Positions 50,881 through 62,568 of a stretch of 64,000 nucleotides of DNA are shown in pieces; within the stretch, counting starts at the first letter, position 1; each line of letters opens with the position of its first letter. Origin of the DNA: Pyrocephalus nanus (Eukaryota; Chordata; Aves; Passeriformes; Tyrannidae); the NCBI GenBank assembly GCA_038380795.1, contig CM076263.1, forward strand, positions 14,746,709 to 14,810,708, given 5' to 3'. The notes beneath the pieces were generated by a model. That model did not search any database and was not told the DNA's origin. It saw only the letters and a list, made by a program, of their open reading frames with translations. The translations under genes were made by a program, and so were the position numbers.

Positions 50881-51599
50881 TGAACCAGATTTTTTGTGGA
50901 ATTTTTTTCATATCACATACAGTTTTGGAAGCTCCTCCTGGGGACTGGAGCAGTGAGTGGGGGAAAGGGGTTCCTTGAAGTGAAATACCTTGAGAACTCA
51001 GAGAGGGGGGGTTAAAACTTAACAACATTTCTGGAACTGTCTTCTCTTGTTCCTGGGGCTGTGACTTGGAGGCAATCGCCAGCCACTGCTCTGGAGGGAC
51101 CTGCTCCACACTCCATGCTCCAAACCAGCAACTGTTCCTGCCTTGGGCAGGAGTTTTTCCCATCGCATTGAGTTGCTTCCCATTGAGGTTCCCACATCAG
51201 GCATGAGCTTTCCTGTCGCCACTTCAACTCTGCTGAAAGGAACCCGAGAATTCCCGTTCGTGTGTTGCACGTGGCATCCTGACCCCAGAGCTGGTCCAGC
51301 TCCATCATTGTCACATGAGCTCTGTCGGGACTGTGCTACCATCCCAGTGGCAGAGGACTCCTTTGTCTTCAAAAAAAATACTTTACCAGGTTCTTCTCAT
51401 TTTAACCAAGAGGGGAGAGGTTGGTTTAGGTAACATTTTTTCTACTGTCCTCCAGTTTTGCTTTGTTCTGTTTTGTTCTTCATTTTTCTGTAAAATTGTT
51501 ATATTTTTTCCTACTTCAGATGCCTCATAACTTCAAAATTTCATAATTTAGGGGGACTTGCACCTCATCAGAGGTCCCGCCTCCTGAAACATATTGTCA
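50881..51599. mobile_element. LTR-like element (719 bp) inserted in another LTR
   Basis: The unit begins TGAACCAGATTTTTTGTGG and ends ...GAAACATATTGTCA, giving TG...CA ends, and is flanked by a perfect CTAAA repeat. It interrupts the minus-strand ERVL-like LTR, whose two parts are found on either side. It is markedly richer in G+C than its surroundings. Size, ends and 5-bp target-site duplication fit a solo LTR. I see no clear TATA plus AATAAA pair to settle its direction, so the strand is left open. Overlapping open frames of 60-117 codons on both strands come from its balanced composition and are not genes. The family is not named. Confidence 0.75.
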
Positions 51600-51604
51600 C
51601 TAAA
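51600..51604. repeat. Target-site duplication, right copy
   Basis: CTAAA, identical to 50876-50880. Confidence 0.75.
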
Positions 51605-51778
51605 CCCAAAAAGTAAATTATATGGAAATCAAAATAGCCCTGACTCTGTGTAAAGTCTGCTCAGCAACTGCAAAACCATCTCTGTATTATCAATGCTATG
51701 TTCAGCACAAATGCAAAACAGAGGCCCATACCATCCACTATGAAGAAAACTATCTCTGCCCCAGCTAAAACCAGTGCA
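51605..51778 (-). mobile_element. ERVL-like solo LTR, 5' part (outer element of a nested pair)
   Basis: On the minus strand it begins TGCACTGGTTTTAGCTGGGG, followed by 'cagagatagttttcttca' and 'attgataata'. It corresponds to the first part of the avian ERVL-like LTR (compare 'ggtctggctgagg' and 'gttgataacacacca' at 46310-46390). Together with 50406-50880 it makes a complete LTR split by the inner element. Confidence 0.8.
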
Positions 51779-52034
51779 TGGGGGAAGGGTCCTTTTGTCC
51801 TCTTATTTTCATAAGTTCCATGATCCCACATATAGTGTATATAAACATATCTCAAACTGTGTGCTTTAGCACATGAAGTAAATTTTTCATCTTAGAGCTA
51901 TGATTATTTCTGGTTATGTCTCAATCATTTGTTAGCTTTTATCTAGGATTGAGGTAATGTCTAATGTGTGTGCCTACAACAAAAAGTATTACTGAAAATG
52001 AGTACTTAAACACTTTAACAGGCTAAGGAAATGT
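51779..52034. other. Unique sequence between LTR and CR1
   Basis: About 250 bp of A+T-rich DNA with no recognisable feature. Confidence 0.4.
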
Positions 52035-52238
52035 AAGAAAACTCTTATTAGTGGGAGAGTTGTCAAATACTGGCGTGAACCATCCTGAGAAGTTGTGGAA
52101 TTTCCATTTTTGGAGATACTCAAACGCTCCTTGACACTCTCCTGAGTAACCTGCTGTTAAACCCACTTCGAACAGGTGCTGACCTAATAGATCTCCAGAG
52201 CTGCTACACTGTTTCAGCCACCCAATGATTCTGTGATC
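52035..52238 (+). mobile_element. CR1 LINE 3'-end fragment
   Basis: The piece runs from 'aagaaaactcttattagtgggagagttgtc' (in part) through 'gttgtggaatttccatttttgg', 'cctgagtaacctgctg' and 'gatctccagagctgct' to AATGATTCTGTGATCTC, matching the end of ORF2 and the 3' untranslated region of a CR1 subfamily different from the 7109 copy. It is 5'-truncated and diverged, with no open frame. Confidence 0.85.
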
Positions 52239-53062
52239 TCTGTAGCAACTTCTTTGATAATGTGCTCAGCATGTATCAACTCTTCAAGAACTCTATATTA
52301 TTATGTCACTCTCCTGTTTAGTTTTCTTTTTTCTTTTAATATGAAGACTATTGTTGAAGTTTTATGACCCTCATCATATTGACTGTGAAGTCAGCAGTAA
52401 AAATCTGTCCTGCTTAAATAGCTGATGATCTCATCTTGCTGGTTTATCATTGATAGTTTCAACAAAAACATTTTTAAACATTTGGGAGTAGTAGTATATT
52501 TTCTTCAGGTTTTGTTTCATGGTGGTTTACCTCCTGGGATTTGTAATTTCTCTGGTTTATCACTTCCTTTTTCTGATTCCCTCACTGCTTTTCCAAAGTC
52601 AGCTGAACCCTATTCACCTCATGAAGCCTCAAGCTGCACAAATAGTGACAGCAGGCCCTGAATCTGTAAAAGCAGATTTCCTTTTGCTTCTATTTTATTC
52701 TGTTTTATTCTAATCTCAAGTCTTCTATGCATTATGTTCTGTCTTAATACCTGTTTGATTTCATGTGGAGATAAGACAAAAAGTTGGGACGATATTCATA
52801 ATGCAATTTACATTTATGATAAACAATAGTGGTTTTCAAGACCGGAACCTCACTTGCTCATTGTTGCACAGCACCACCATACAAATGTGAACTGCTATAA
52901 ATGAAACAGGAAGCAAAGCTCATTTCCTTGTTTAGCTGACAACATGTAACCAGACCACAGGTCGGAATTAGGTTGAACTTCCACTTTGCAAATTACTATT
53001 CATTTGTTGGTACACCACCCTTTTGGTAGGGGGAATAATTACTTAGTAGCAGATATGCTAGG
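52239..53062. other. Unique sequence, no gene seen
   Basis: Short compositional open frames only. An A run of about 17 bases follows at 53063-53079. Confidence 0.45.
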
Positions 53063-53083
53063 AAAAAAAAAAAAAAAAAGTCC

Positions 53084-53344
53084 ATGCCCTTGGTGCAGAA
53101 AGAAGCCTTGAGGGAACTGTGTCTCAGAAAGGGAATTACTGCAGCTTGTTGTTTTGCACAGTTGCTTCTAGAAACACTTCTTATTCCTCTTTTACATCTG
53201 AACTTTCTCGCAGAACACCCCTGCGAGGAACATGGACTTGACTGCTTCCCTGTAAGGCAAACAATACTACCTCAGCTTGTTGTTCCTTGCCTATTCATAA
53301 TGACTCTGTTATTAACTGTTCATGTTCTTGTGCAGTATTCATAA
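53084..53344 (+). other. Open frame of 86 codons with two hydrophobic segments, unknown
   Basis: An ATG-started frame directly after an A run. It encodes a hydrophobic stretch (about residues 18-42, AACCFAQLLLETLLIPLLHL...), a short cysteine-bearing part (HPCEEHGLDCF, about residues 45-55) and a second hydrophobic stretch (about 62-84). The arrangement faintly recalls the third and fourth membrane segments and second loop of connexins (PC....DCF), but the spacing between the cysteines is one residue longer, the first loop cysteine is absent, and no upstream half of such a gene exists. Chance is the most likely explanation, with a decayed gene fragment possible. Confidence 0.15.
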
Positions 53345-55006
53345 TACATGAGAAGAAGTTGGTGAGCCACATCGATAATTGAATATATCAAATATTTAGT
53401 GATACTTGTGTATGACTGAATAATTCAGGACTAAATAATTGGTATGTTCTATGGAAGTTCCTGAAGGGGTTACATAATGTCTGTAATGCATCAGTTCTCT
53501 ATGGCTAACACTACGTTTTTAGACACAAGAGTCCCTCTAGCTTTCTATGTTCTCTTGAATCTGTTGGATGTCTTTCAATTTATACTGCAGGAAGATCACA
53601 GACTCACCTGCCTGGACAATTTCAGAGTCCCTCATCTGCTAGGAAATCTGTGCACATAGGTGAGCTGAGACCCAGCTGGCTCAGAGGCCTTGAACCCTGC
53701 ACAGGGTGCATAAAATGCAAACACAGGGGGGAAGCAAGATGATATTTCACCAGCCTTCACTTGCTCCTCCACACCAGCCTCATGAATATATGTCTGCAGC
53801 AAACAAGTTATATTGAAGGAAAATTTGCTTTCATTATGAATGTTTTTTCCACATATTTATAGTCTCCAAAGTCTGTATGTGAACAGTTGCCTCTTTTTTC
53901 TGCCAGTGAATCTTCAGAAAAACATTAGTTTATTGGATTAGTGCTCTTAAACTAGAGTTGGTAAGGAAAACTTTGATTAATTACTTTTTTGAATGGAAAA
54001 TACTTGTCAGTTAATTATGATAAGTGTTATCAAACAGTCATAAGAACCCTAATGTTTTGGTTTGGGGGAAACATAAAATTATGTCCAAAAATTACAAATT
54101 TCAAAATTCTACCAAGATCAAAAATAATATTATACGAATAGTTTTAAAAATTGGAGTTGAAATTATTTCCTTAAATATGTTTCCAATTTAAAGGTTTTAT
54201 GATCTGTTTTCTTTACTTCCTTAAATTTCCCTCTCCCCTACACCCCAGGATAATGATAATGATGTATACTGCAAAGCAGTTCCAAGCTGAATACCAAAGT
54301 TGTAATTCAGATGAGGTGCTCTACTCTCATTCATGAATCACCTGAAGGCTGCTCTTGTGTCAGCAGAACGCTTCAATTGAATTACATGCTTCTACTCAAT
54401 CAAGCATCATCTATATCACATTATAAGGTGACAGAACTCGCTCTGTGATGAGGCTGTGAGATCTATGTAGCATTGCTTTTCAGAAGCTTGTGTCTCAATA
54501 ACTGCAGCTTACTTGTAGTTCAAATTTGACACAGCTGATTATCAGTGGTTGCTCCATAAAAATGCCAGCTTCCTTTAAAATAGATCACTGTTCATGTATA
54601 CTCACATCTAAGGATTTGTTTCTCCTGGAACATCAAAGCTAATTTGGGACTGGCTTAGATTTTTTTGGAAACATCTCACCCCTATACTAAGTGATCAAAA
54701 TTTCCAAAACATTTAGTTTTGTGTATTAGTGAAGTAGAAACCAGATAGACAGCATGGATTAAAACTAACATTAAATACTGTTAAATATTTAATGATGCTG
54801 CAGTTAATCATGTTAACGATCTCCTTACTAAAATATTATTGTTTGACATCTTTCATTGAGCATGGATTTTAGATTTACTCTGCAATATTTTCCAGTTATC
54901 AGGTACTGTAAGCTTCCAATATGTTAAATTTGAAATATATGAGTCTGTTATAAACCAAATGAAAAGAAAAGCAAAAAGCTGGTTTTATAAATACCTAAAA
55001 ATTCTG
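53345..55006. other. Unique sequence, possible conserved noncoding block
   Basis: No gene is supported. The 54240-54600 part has balanced composition and many CAGC, TCATGAATCA and TTCAATTGAATTA words, resembling conserved regulatory DNA, but this is an impression only. Confidence 0.4.
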
Positions 55007-55093
55007 AAAAAAAAACCAAACCAAACCAAAACAAAAAAACCCCAAAAAACAAACCAAAACAAAACAAAAACAAACAAACAAACAAACACAAAA
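55007..55093 (+). repeat. A/C tract
   Basis: CCAAACCAAACC, CAAAAAAACCCC and (CAAAC)n over about 87 bp. Confidence 0.75.
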
Positions 55094-55955
55094 GCCCTAT
55101 GTTACAGATAAGAGACTTAACTGGTAATGCTTTTAAATTTGAGTTTTCTATGCCTCTAGTTTCCCTCTGTCATATGTGGTTAAAGATATTTCACTTGAAC
55201 AGCCAGATTATATCCTAAATGTAAACTGAATTCTAGGCTTAAAATGAGAAAATCTATCTACTAACTGCTTTCAAAGATTTTACATACAGTAATCAAAGAC
55301 CTTTAGTCAGTCCAACCTCTTCACTATTTTCATTTTCCTAAATATATAGTTTCCCTCCTTATACTCCAAACCTCACCACAATACCATGACTCTGTGAGAA
55401 AATAGAAGCTCTTTTTTACTACCACATTAAAAGTAATTAAGTAATAAGCTAGTAATTGTTGTAAGAAAAAACTTGCACAGGGGAAGCTCCCACAGACTGA
55501 TATCTCAAAAATTGTAAGTGATGAGGAGAGAGAAAGAAGAGGCTAGGAAAACAAACAAACTAAGGAACAAAACATTCCTTGGTGTCGTAAATAGCCTCCA
55601 GTGAGATCTGCTTCTCAGAGCAATGCTTTAAAAAAGTCTGATCATTGACTGGGTTGAACTGCTAGCACAGACAAAAAGCATACAAGTAATTCTTCATTTT
55701 AGAGCATAATCTGAATAGTGTTCAATAAATCAGACATGGGGCTACATAATAAAAGCAGAGAAAATATATGAACATATGCTTTGCAATTAGCGCTCTCTGC
55801 CTTGGACACTGAAGCCATGAGTTCTCTGGTGCAAAGGGTATGTTATAGTTAGAGATTCTCATTAATATGTATGTGTAGAAGACAGGTAAATTTGAATCTG
55901 GGATATCTAACTTTTCAATGTCTCATTTAGCATTTAAAGATTGTTTTATCATATA
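55094..55955. other. Unique A+T-rich sequence
   Basis: No gene or repeat is recognised. Confidence 0.5.
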
Positions 55956-56075
55956 TCATAGAATGATAGGATACTTTCAGTTGGAAGGGAACTACAAGGT
56001 TTATCAGTTAGTCCAAGCTGCTTTTTCTTACATGACTGCCTAAAACAAAACCATAGGATGAAGACCATCATTGAG
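55956..56075 (-). mobile_element. CR1 LINE 3'-end fragment
   Basis: On the + strand it reads TCATAGAATGATAGGATACTT, then 'cagttggaagggaactacaagg', then 'gtccaagctgc'. This is the reverse complement of a CR1 3' terminus, so the element is on the minus strand with its 3' end at 55956. The inner boundary is approximate. Short and diverged. Confidence 0.8.
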
Positions 56076-59000
56076 ATAAAAATATCTGCATCTAAAATCA
56101 TAGAAAATAATTTCAAATAACATTATGTTGACAGCTATGAAAAATAGCTGTGTCTTTATGTGTGTCCTACACACACCTGTACACACTCACACACCCCCAA
56201 TGTCTCTTTCTGCTGTCTGGGATCATGCAATGTTCTTTGTCCTAAGATAAGAAGACCAGGTGGGTATTGCAGGGAGAACTGCCTCAATGCTCACATAATA
56301 AATGTATTCCAGAACTGCAGTAACATAGAAGTTTACAATTGACTTTGTTGCCTGCATAAGGATATAAAATGCTGATGCATACCTGACCAACTGGGCAAAT
56401 TGATCTCATGATGTTGCAGGCAGCTTCTGAGTGGATCCCACCTTCTCACTTTCCCCCTCAGTAAGGATACCTAGCTCCATTTTGGCTATGTGAGTGAAAA
56501 ACACTAAGATCCAGTCAAATAGGTAGATAAAATCCTAAAGTAGCTGCATAGGGGCTTTGTTGCCTGGTAATTATGAATTTTGCAAGGCCCAAAGACTGTA
56601 AACATACATGTTTCTAACCAAACCCTTCAGATGTAGAATATTGACCAGATTTCAGACTAAGTGAACCTAGCAGCACCAAGACTTCTCTGAGTTTAGATAA
56701 TAAGGAGATCTCACTGCAGCTTGGGACTGCAACCTAATTATACTGTAATTCCATTGTAATAGATGATAGAGTTGTTATTTAGATACTCCACTGAAACTAT
56801 TATGATATTCTATTAGCAATAAATCTAATCGTAGTCACCCACATAAACACTGCATCCTGCTTCCTTTGCCTAGCTGAGAGCCTTTTCTCAACTACACTGC
56901 CACAACAGTTAAAAGAGAGATGTAAAATTCTTAACACTGCTTAGGAAATAAATTGTACTCCTGAGTAATATATAGGTTGAACTACAGTGGAGGAAAATGT
57001 TCTTAGTAATGAAAAACATGGAGAAGAAGAAAAATTAAGTAAGTAATTTCATTTTGTTGACAATTTATAAATCAAAATTTTAGTTACCCCAAGACAAATG
57101 ATTGATATATGCAGAAAATTGAACTGCTTAGCAAACTAGAAATATATCAGCTACCCTTAAGATTTAAAGCTATCTTTTTTCTGAACTTAAGAGCATTAAA
57201 GCAGTAATCAAGGTACAGCTTAGTTATTACTTTATTTGAAGGGATTCTTTCTCATAAGTCAGTTGTGTTTGCCTTCAAAGAGTAGTTTTAGAAACAAGAA
57301 AGTATTATTGGTCTGGCTTACTCTTTGTGTAGGTCTTCATAAGATCCACCTTCAAAACAGTATTTGTGAAGGATATCCTATTCTCCTGATGATATATTCT
57401 TGACTTCGTGAGAAGCTATAACAGATACAGAATTTTAGAGAGAAAACTTGATTTGCTCTTATTGTTCTCTCTTTCCAACCTGAAATGGGCTAAACAACTA
57501 ACATTTGTGGATGACGCCGAAGATATCATGCAGACTTCAATAGGCCATTGTAAGAAGTAATTTCCTCTGGAAAGACGCTGAATGGGAAAGATTATTATTG
57601 TTGCTCTGAAATTTACTGAAACTCTCACTAACTCAATGCCACAGATATTAACAGACATGAAGGAGGGCTTAGGAGAAAAAATGATAGTCCAGGGTTTTTA
57701 ATTCAGTAGTTTCATCTGTCTCTACTTGCTAGATGGAAAAGGGAAGATAAAAATGACCATGCTTTTCATCAAGTACTTTAAGTTCTGCAAATGTCTTTTT
57801 CAGGAAATATCAAAAGTGCCTTGCTCCAGAAGAGAAGGTGAAATACAAGCCTCAGTTACATCCAGTGGGTACATCCCCAGTACCTAAATAAGATGATCAG
57901 AATGGGCTGCACAGATGAACAATATCAAATAGCTGTCTTGGAGCACATGCAGCAAAACCCATACAATCTCATCTCCTATCTTTTAGTTACAGATTTTTAG
58001 TTAATTGCTTCTCATCTGAGCAGACTTTTCTTAATAGTACACATAACAAAGAAACAGTACAACTACCATTCAAGATGTTCAACATTTTTAATAAGATTAT
58101 CAATTTTAAAATATACTAATATAAATATTAATAAAATGTAAGTATTATTGGGTAGTTTCTGTAAATTCAAAAAATGCCACAATTTTTCAAGAAATTCAGC
58201 ATTTTACTGAAGAGGTAAGACAACAAGAGAAGTGGACTTTCACAGCATGAAATGGTTGATTTCTCAAGTTTATGATGAAGTTCAGGGGAAAATGGACAAG
58301 GCAGAGTAAAGAAAGTCATATCTTGGAATGAACAATCTGTCCGTTTGACTGCCTGAATGTTATGGTTTTGCTTCCTGCTTGGATACTTTAATGAAGTTTC
58401 ACTGCATGGGGACAGACTTGCTGTGGCTCGGCTGATCAAAATTCATTTCATTATACTAATGCTGTCTCTCTATATGTCACTTGCAATTGGTACGTATTGA
58501 TTATACTGACAATGGTAATAAAGATTGAATTACATTATTGCATCAGATGAAAATGTGTGTGATTCATCATTCATGATATCATTGTGATGTGTTCTATTGT
58601 ATTTTCTCGTGGATGCAAATACAAAACACACATCTTCACTCACAAAATTATTAACACTCTTGAGAGATTTTTTTCTGCAGGTGTCCTTTCTGCTGATAGG
58701 GAAATTCAGACCCATACATAGGCATACACATATATATATCTGTATACATACATTTATATGTATCTTAGTGCACATGTCATACACTTCTGAAAAAATATAA
58801 ACTATATGCTTGTGTGTATACAAACATATTTTCCAAAAAAAATAAACACCTTTATCACTTTGTCTTTACATTAGTGTGAATCAATGCCTAACTTTGCTTT
58901 TCAGAGGTATTTTTAGTTTGTCTTGGAGTGGTTTTTTTTGGGGGGGGGATCACTTTTGCGTTTTGGTGGGAGTTCAGGTTTTTTTCTGTTTGTTGATTTG

Positions 59001-60704
59001 GTTTTCACTTGTGCTCAAATTGTTCAAATCTTCATTGCCTAAGAGACTCTAATATAAACTTTAGTTTCAGATTATTTTATAGGACTTTGTGTTTATATAC
59101 TTCAGTTACATAATGACATTTTTTGGTGTAGACCTTTGTTCTCCCATTTACTGACTACAGGGTGACAACATTGAAACCACTTATATTTCTCGTAACACAC
59201 TGTTTCTACAGTAATAATCTATGCCATTATTAATTTCCATCACAGTACACTTATTTCCTTTTTTCTTATTAATTTCTTGCTCATTTCTCTTAGCTTTCAG
59301 GAATTAGCTTGTGAACAGAAGGATGCTGCAAATTGCCTGCAGAAGAAAGAGCACCAGCTGAGTGGATAAAGCTGATTTTATGATAAAATTTTAAAGGCGG
59401 GGACTGTCATAATATTTGTAAAAAACAAAAGAAGAAATATCTTCTCAAGGGGCAGTGAAAAAGCAAAGGGAATGTTTAGGAAGGCTTGGAAAGGGAAGGT
59501 TTGGGAAGGTTCTTTTCAACACATCACCCAATGCTACCTGGTTGAGTAAACTTACATATAAAATGATGATTTAATAATTTAATATTTTAGAAAGAGAATA
59601 CTATACCTCTGTACCCTATTTTCCATGTTAGAATTTTGTCTTTTAACCCCATTCTGCTTTCAATAGAACCTGTGTCAGAAATCTCTCAAAACAGAAAATG
59701 TTGAAAGGAAGGTTAGCTATTTACACTGCTAAATAGGAACTATATTCAGTAATGGAGACTATTTTTTCTGGCTCATTGATTAGCCATATTTACTTCTGGG
59801 CCAAAACATTAAAGTAATTTCTCCTGGAGCTGAATGCAAAAGTATTATTCTCTTTATCTCAACTTGCTCCCACTATGTTCATTAAAGTAACAACATATAT
59901 TTCATTTTCATCAACACCAATCCAAGCAGGTGAGATCAAGCAAGATGTTTTATTAGGTGAAAAACAGAGCTGTGGGGCAAACAACACCCACTAGGGCTAT
60001 GGGAAGGATGATAAAATCCACTCACTTCAGGGCCCATCTGGAACATGCATGTTACACCTGCCATGTAGGTTTGTGACACACATAAAGCTGATGAGCAAAT
60101 TTGGTATGGGCAGCAAATACAGCCCTGGAAAACAGTACAATTCTTTCTCCCTCTTCTTCCTCTACTTCTGTACAAAAAAGTCGTTTAAAACTGTTTGGGA
60201 CTCATTCAACCCTGAGCACTGCAGCATATTCCAGTTTCTCTGTTAGGAAGAAATAATGTTCTTGCTCTATAATGTAAAGGCATTTGGTTCCCAAGAGAAT
60301 ATGGGTGACCATAGGACATATTCACATACTCTGAAAAATATAGAAGTCAAAGACTATGAACATCATCAAACATTGTGGAAGAGACTGCCTTTTATTGTAG
60401 TGTTGAATCTCTCTCAAATAGAAGTCAAATAAAAGAGTAGAATATTATATGAATGAGTCAGCAGCCTGGAATCTCTCAGTGTTGCCATACAAGTGAGCAG
60501 TCCTCTGGAGTAACATGAATTAATTCAATAAACCGCAATGGCCTTGTTCAGATGAAGCAACAGGGTTTTTTTATAGCTGGGAGCCATTAATATAACATTG
60601 TTTCATTCGTTTTATGAACATGTCAAAACTTACTTAAGTCCACCAATGCTGGGTGATGATTTTCTGCACAGAATTCAGGCATAGAGATGAAAATTCATGA
60701 AGGA
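56076..60704. other. Unique A+T-rich sequence, no gene seen
   Basis: It contains a CA-rich stretch at about 56160-56200, a TA/CA microsatellite patch at about 58716-58760, a G-run of nine at 58940-58948, and a GGAAGGTTTGG-like short repeat at 59449-59512. Open frames up to 97 codons (58530-58823, minus) run through the microsatellite and are not genes. Confidence 0.5.
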
Positions 60705-60786
60705 TTTGTTGTTGTTGATTGTTTGTTTGTTTTTTTGTTGGTTTTTGTTTTTGTTTTGTTTTGTTTTTTGTTTGTGGCTTTTTTTA
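60705..60786 (-). repeat. T/G-only tract
   Basis: (GTT)n, (TTTG)n and (TTTTG)n units over about 80 bp. The complement of the A/C tracts. Confidence 0.75.
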
Positions 60787-61461
60787 AGAGATTAAATAAT
60801 TATCAGCTACACTGTACTGTACAGTTTTTTTTTCTTTGTTTAAACACATGATCAGAATTGCTTTACTTTTACTGCAATGTCCTTGGCTGAAAAGAAAAGA
60901 AAACCAAAAATCTTCTAATTTACTGTGCTGTCACTGGTAGAGGAATTCTAGGTTTATTTTAACAGATGCTACAGACATGATACAGACATTTACAATCATG
61001 TTTGGATAACATTAATTAAATTCCAAAGTGAATACTGTCGTAATTTGAGTTTGAGGGGGTGGTAGTTAGCTTTATATGAAATTTCCCACAGGTCATTCTC
61101 TACCCTGAATTCCTGGATGTTACTGAATCTAAATGAAACATGAAATTTTATTCAACTGTTAAGTTGATACTTTGTGGGGGAGGGAGAAAAAAGAGGATAG
61201 AACAGCTCAGAGAACTTGAAACATAATTATGCTGAGTTTTGTAAGGCATTGGATGGAACTTTTTTTTTATCCAGGTCTGACACTGAACTTCTAGAGAGTA
61301 ATCGGAGGGAGTACAGAGAAAGGAAGTTGAAAGAGCATATGATTTGTGAGAATAACTAATGCTTTTGTCTAAAGAAGTACCAACAGGGATGAGGATAGAA
61401 ATCTTTACCATAGACATCTTCAAGTTTGTCAAATAAGAACACAATCTTTTCACATTGATTT
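60787..61461. other. Unique A+T-rich sequence
   Basis: Nothing recognisable. The 101-codon minus frame at 61148-61453 lacks family features. Confidence 0.45.
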
Positions 61462-61587
61462 TAAAAAATCAAAAACAAAACTAAAAAAACTCCAAAAACA
61501 AAGACCCCAAACCAAAAACAAACAAACAAAACCCCCAAAAACAAAACAAAACAAACGAACAAACAAAAAAACCCCACATACACCTAA
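61462..61587 (+). repeat. A/C tract
   Basis: CAAAAACAAAAC, CCCCAAACC, (CAAA)n and CCCCCAAAAAC units over about 125 bp. It is the first of three A/C tracts in 1.3 kb. Confidence 0.75.
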
Positions 61588-61840
61588 AAGACACTCATGG
61601 AAGTTCCTATTAGATATCAGAAAAAATATATAGTGAAACAGAGAGAAACACTGGATAGGCTGACTGGGAGGGCTGATGGACTTGTGTGGTCTGTTCAGGC
61701 TGTAGATCAGTGGGTAGTCAAAATTTATTATGGGAAGGATGTTAAATGCATGAGCTCCTCAGGACCTAGATAGTTAACATATATTTCCCTGTCATCCTCT
61801 ATTTCAAAAAATACATCTCAAAATAGCAATTTAAATGGAG

Positions 61841-61887
61841 ATATATATCTATATCTATATCATCTATATCATCTATATCTATATCTC
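61841..61887 (+). repeat. (ATATCT)n microsatellite
   Basis: ATATCT and ATCTATATC units, imperfect, about 47 bp. Confidence 0.75.
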
Positions 61888-61955
61888 ACATAGTCTTCAG
61901 GCCAGCATTTTGATTGAATATTTGTTTAAATCTTGCTATGTTATGCATATGTGAA

Positions 61956-62060
61956 TGTCCTGGTTTGGACCAAAATTTCAATTAATTTTATATTCTCTAT
62001 TCCAGTACAGTAGGGGATCTTCCTGCAAGAATAAGAACAATAAATTAAATCTCTTATAGT
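61956..62060 (+). mobile_element. Possible 5' fragment of an avian ERVL-like LTR
   Basis: It starts TGTCCTGGTTTGG, then 'ttaattttatattctc' and 'ccagtacagtagg', in the order expected at the 5' end of the avian ERVL-like LTR type. Similarity then fades and no TATA or poly-A block follows. It is either a truncated, decayed LTR or a chance match. Confidence 0.3.
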
Positions 62061-62258
62061 TACAGGAGAAAATATTTTATCTCAGACATGTTTTAAAAGT
62101 CCTGAGTTACAAAGCATTTTTGCAGCAAGAAAACAATTTTTTCCACAATTCTTACAATTTACTTGTGGACCATAAGCCACGGTTCTATTAAACTCTGGTT
62201 TCAGAATCTCCCATGTCAACTCTGGATGGATACAGATTTATTGTACTGAATCTTCAGC

Positions 62259-62370
62259 TAAAAAGAAAAACCAAACCAAATATCAAAAAAAACCACAAAA
62301 GACCCAAATAAAAACCAAAACAAAATTTAACAACTTCCAAAAAACCCCAAACAAAACCAAAACAAAAAAA
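62259..62370 (+). repeat. A/C tract
   Basis: CCAAACCAAA, AACCACAAAA, CCAAAAC and CCCCAAAC units with a few interruptions over about 110 bp. Confidence 0.7.
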
Positions 62371-62568
62371 TCTTTTGTAATTCATTTACATAAAGTTGTT
62401 TCTGAAACTTGACAATTTCAACTTTATTGGCACACTGCTAAGTGCTAATATTTACATCATCAGGGTTCAGGTGAAGTGTTTAAATCCCTTTTTGTCCTGA
62501 GAAGACTTTAATTATGTATTTCTCTATGTTTAGATTCTCCCTTACTTTTGCAATATGTTCCAATTAAA

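Noticed and set aside
50876..51530. Overlapping frames of 71-117 codons on both strands as genes
   Set aside because: They lie within the inner LTR-like element and arise from its higher G+C content and few stop codons.
53063..53079. Poly-A tail of a processed pseudogene
   Set aside because: The A run lies upstream of the + strand frame at 53084, not downstream, and nothing recognisable precedes it.
55007..55093. CCCCAAAA-like words resembling ciliate telomere repeats
   Set aside because: Units are irregular and mixed with CAAA and CCAAA, the tract is internal to vertebrate-type DNA, and vertebrate telomeres are TTAGGG. It is a low-complexity A/C tract.
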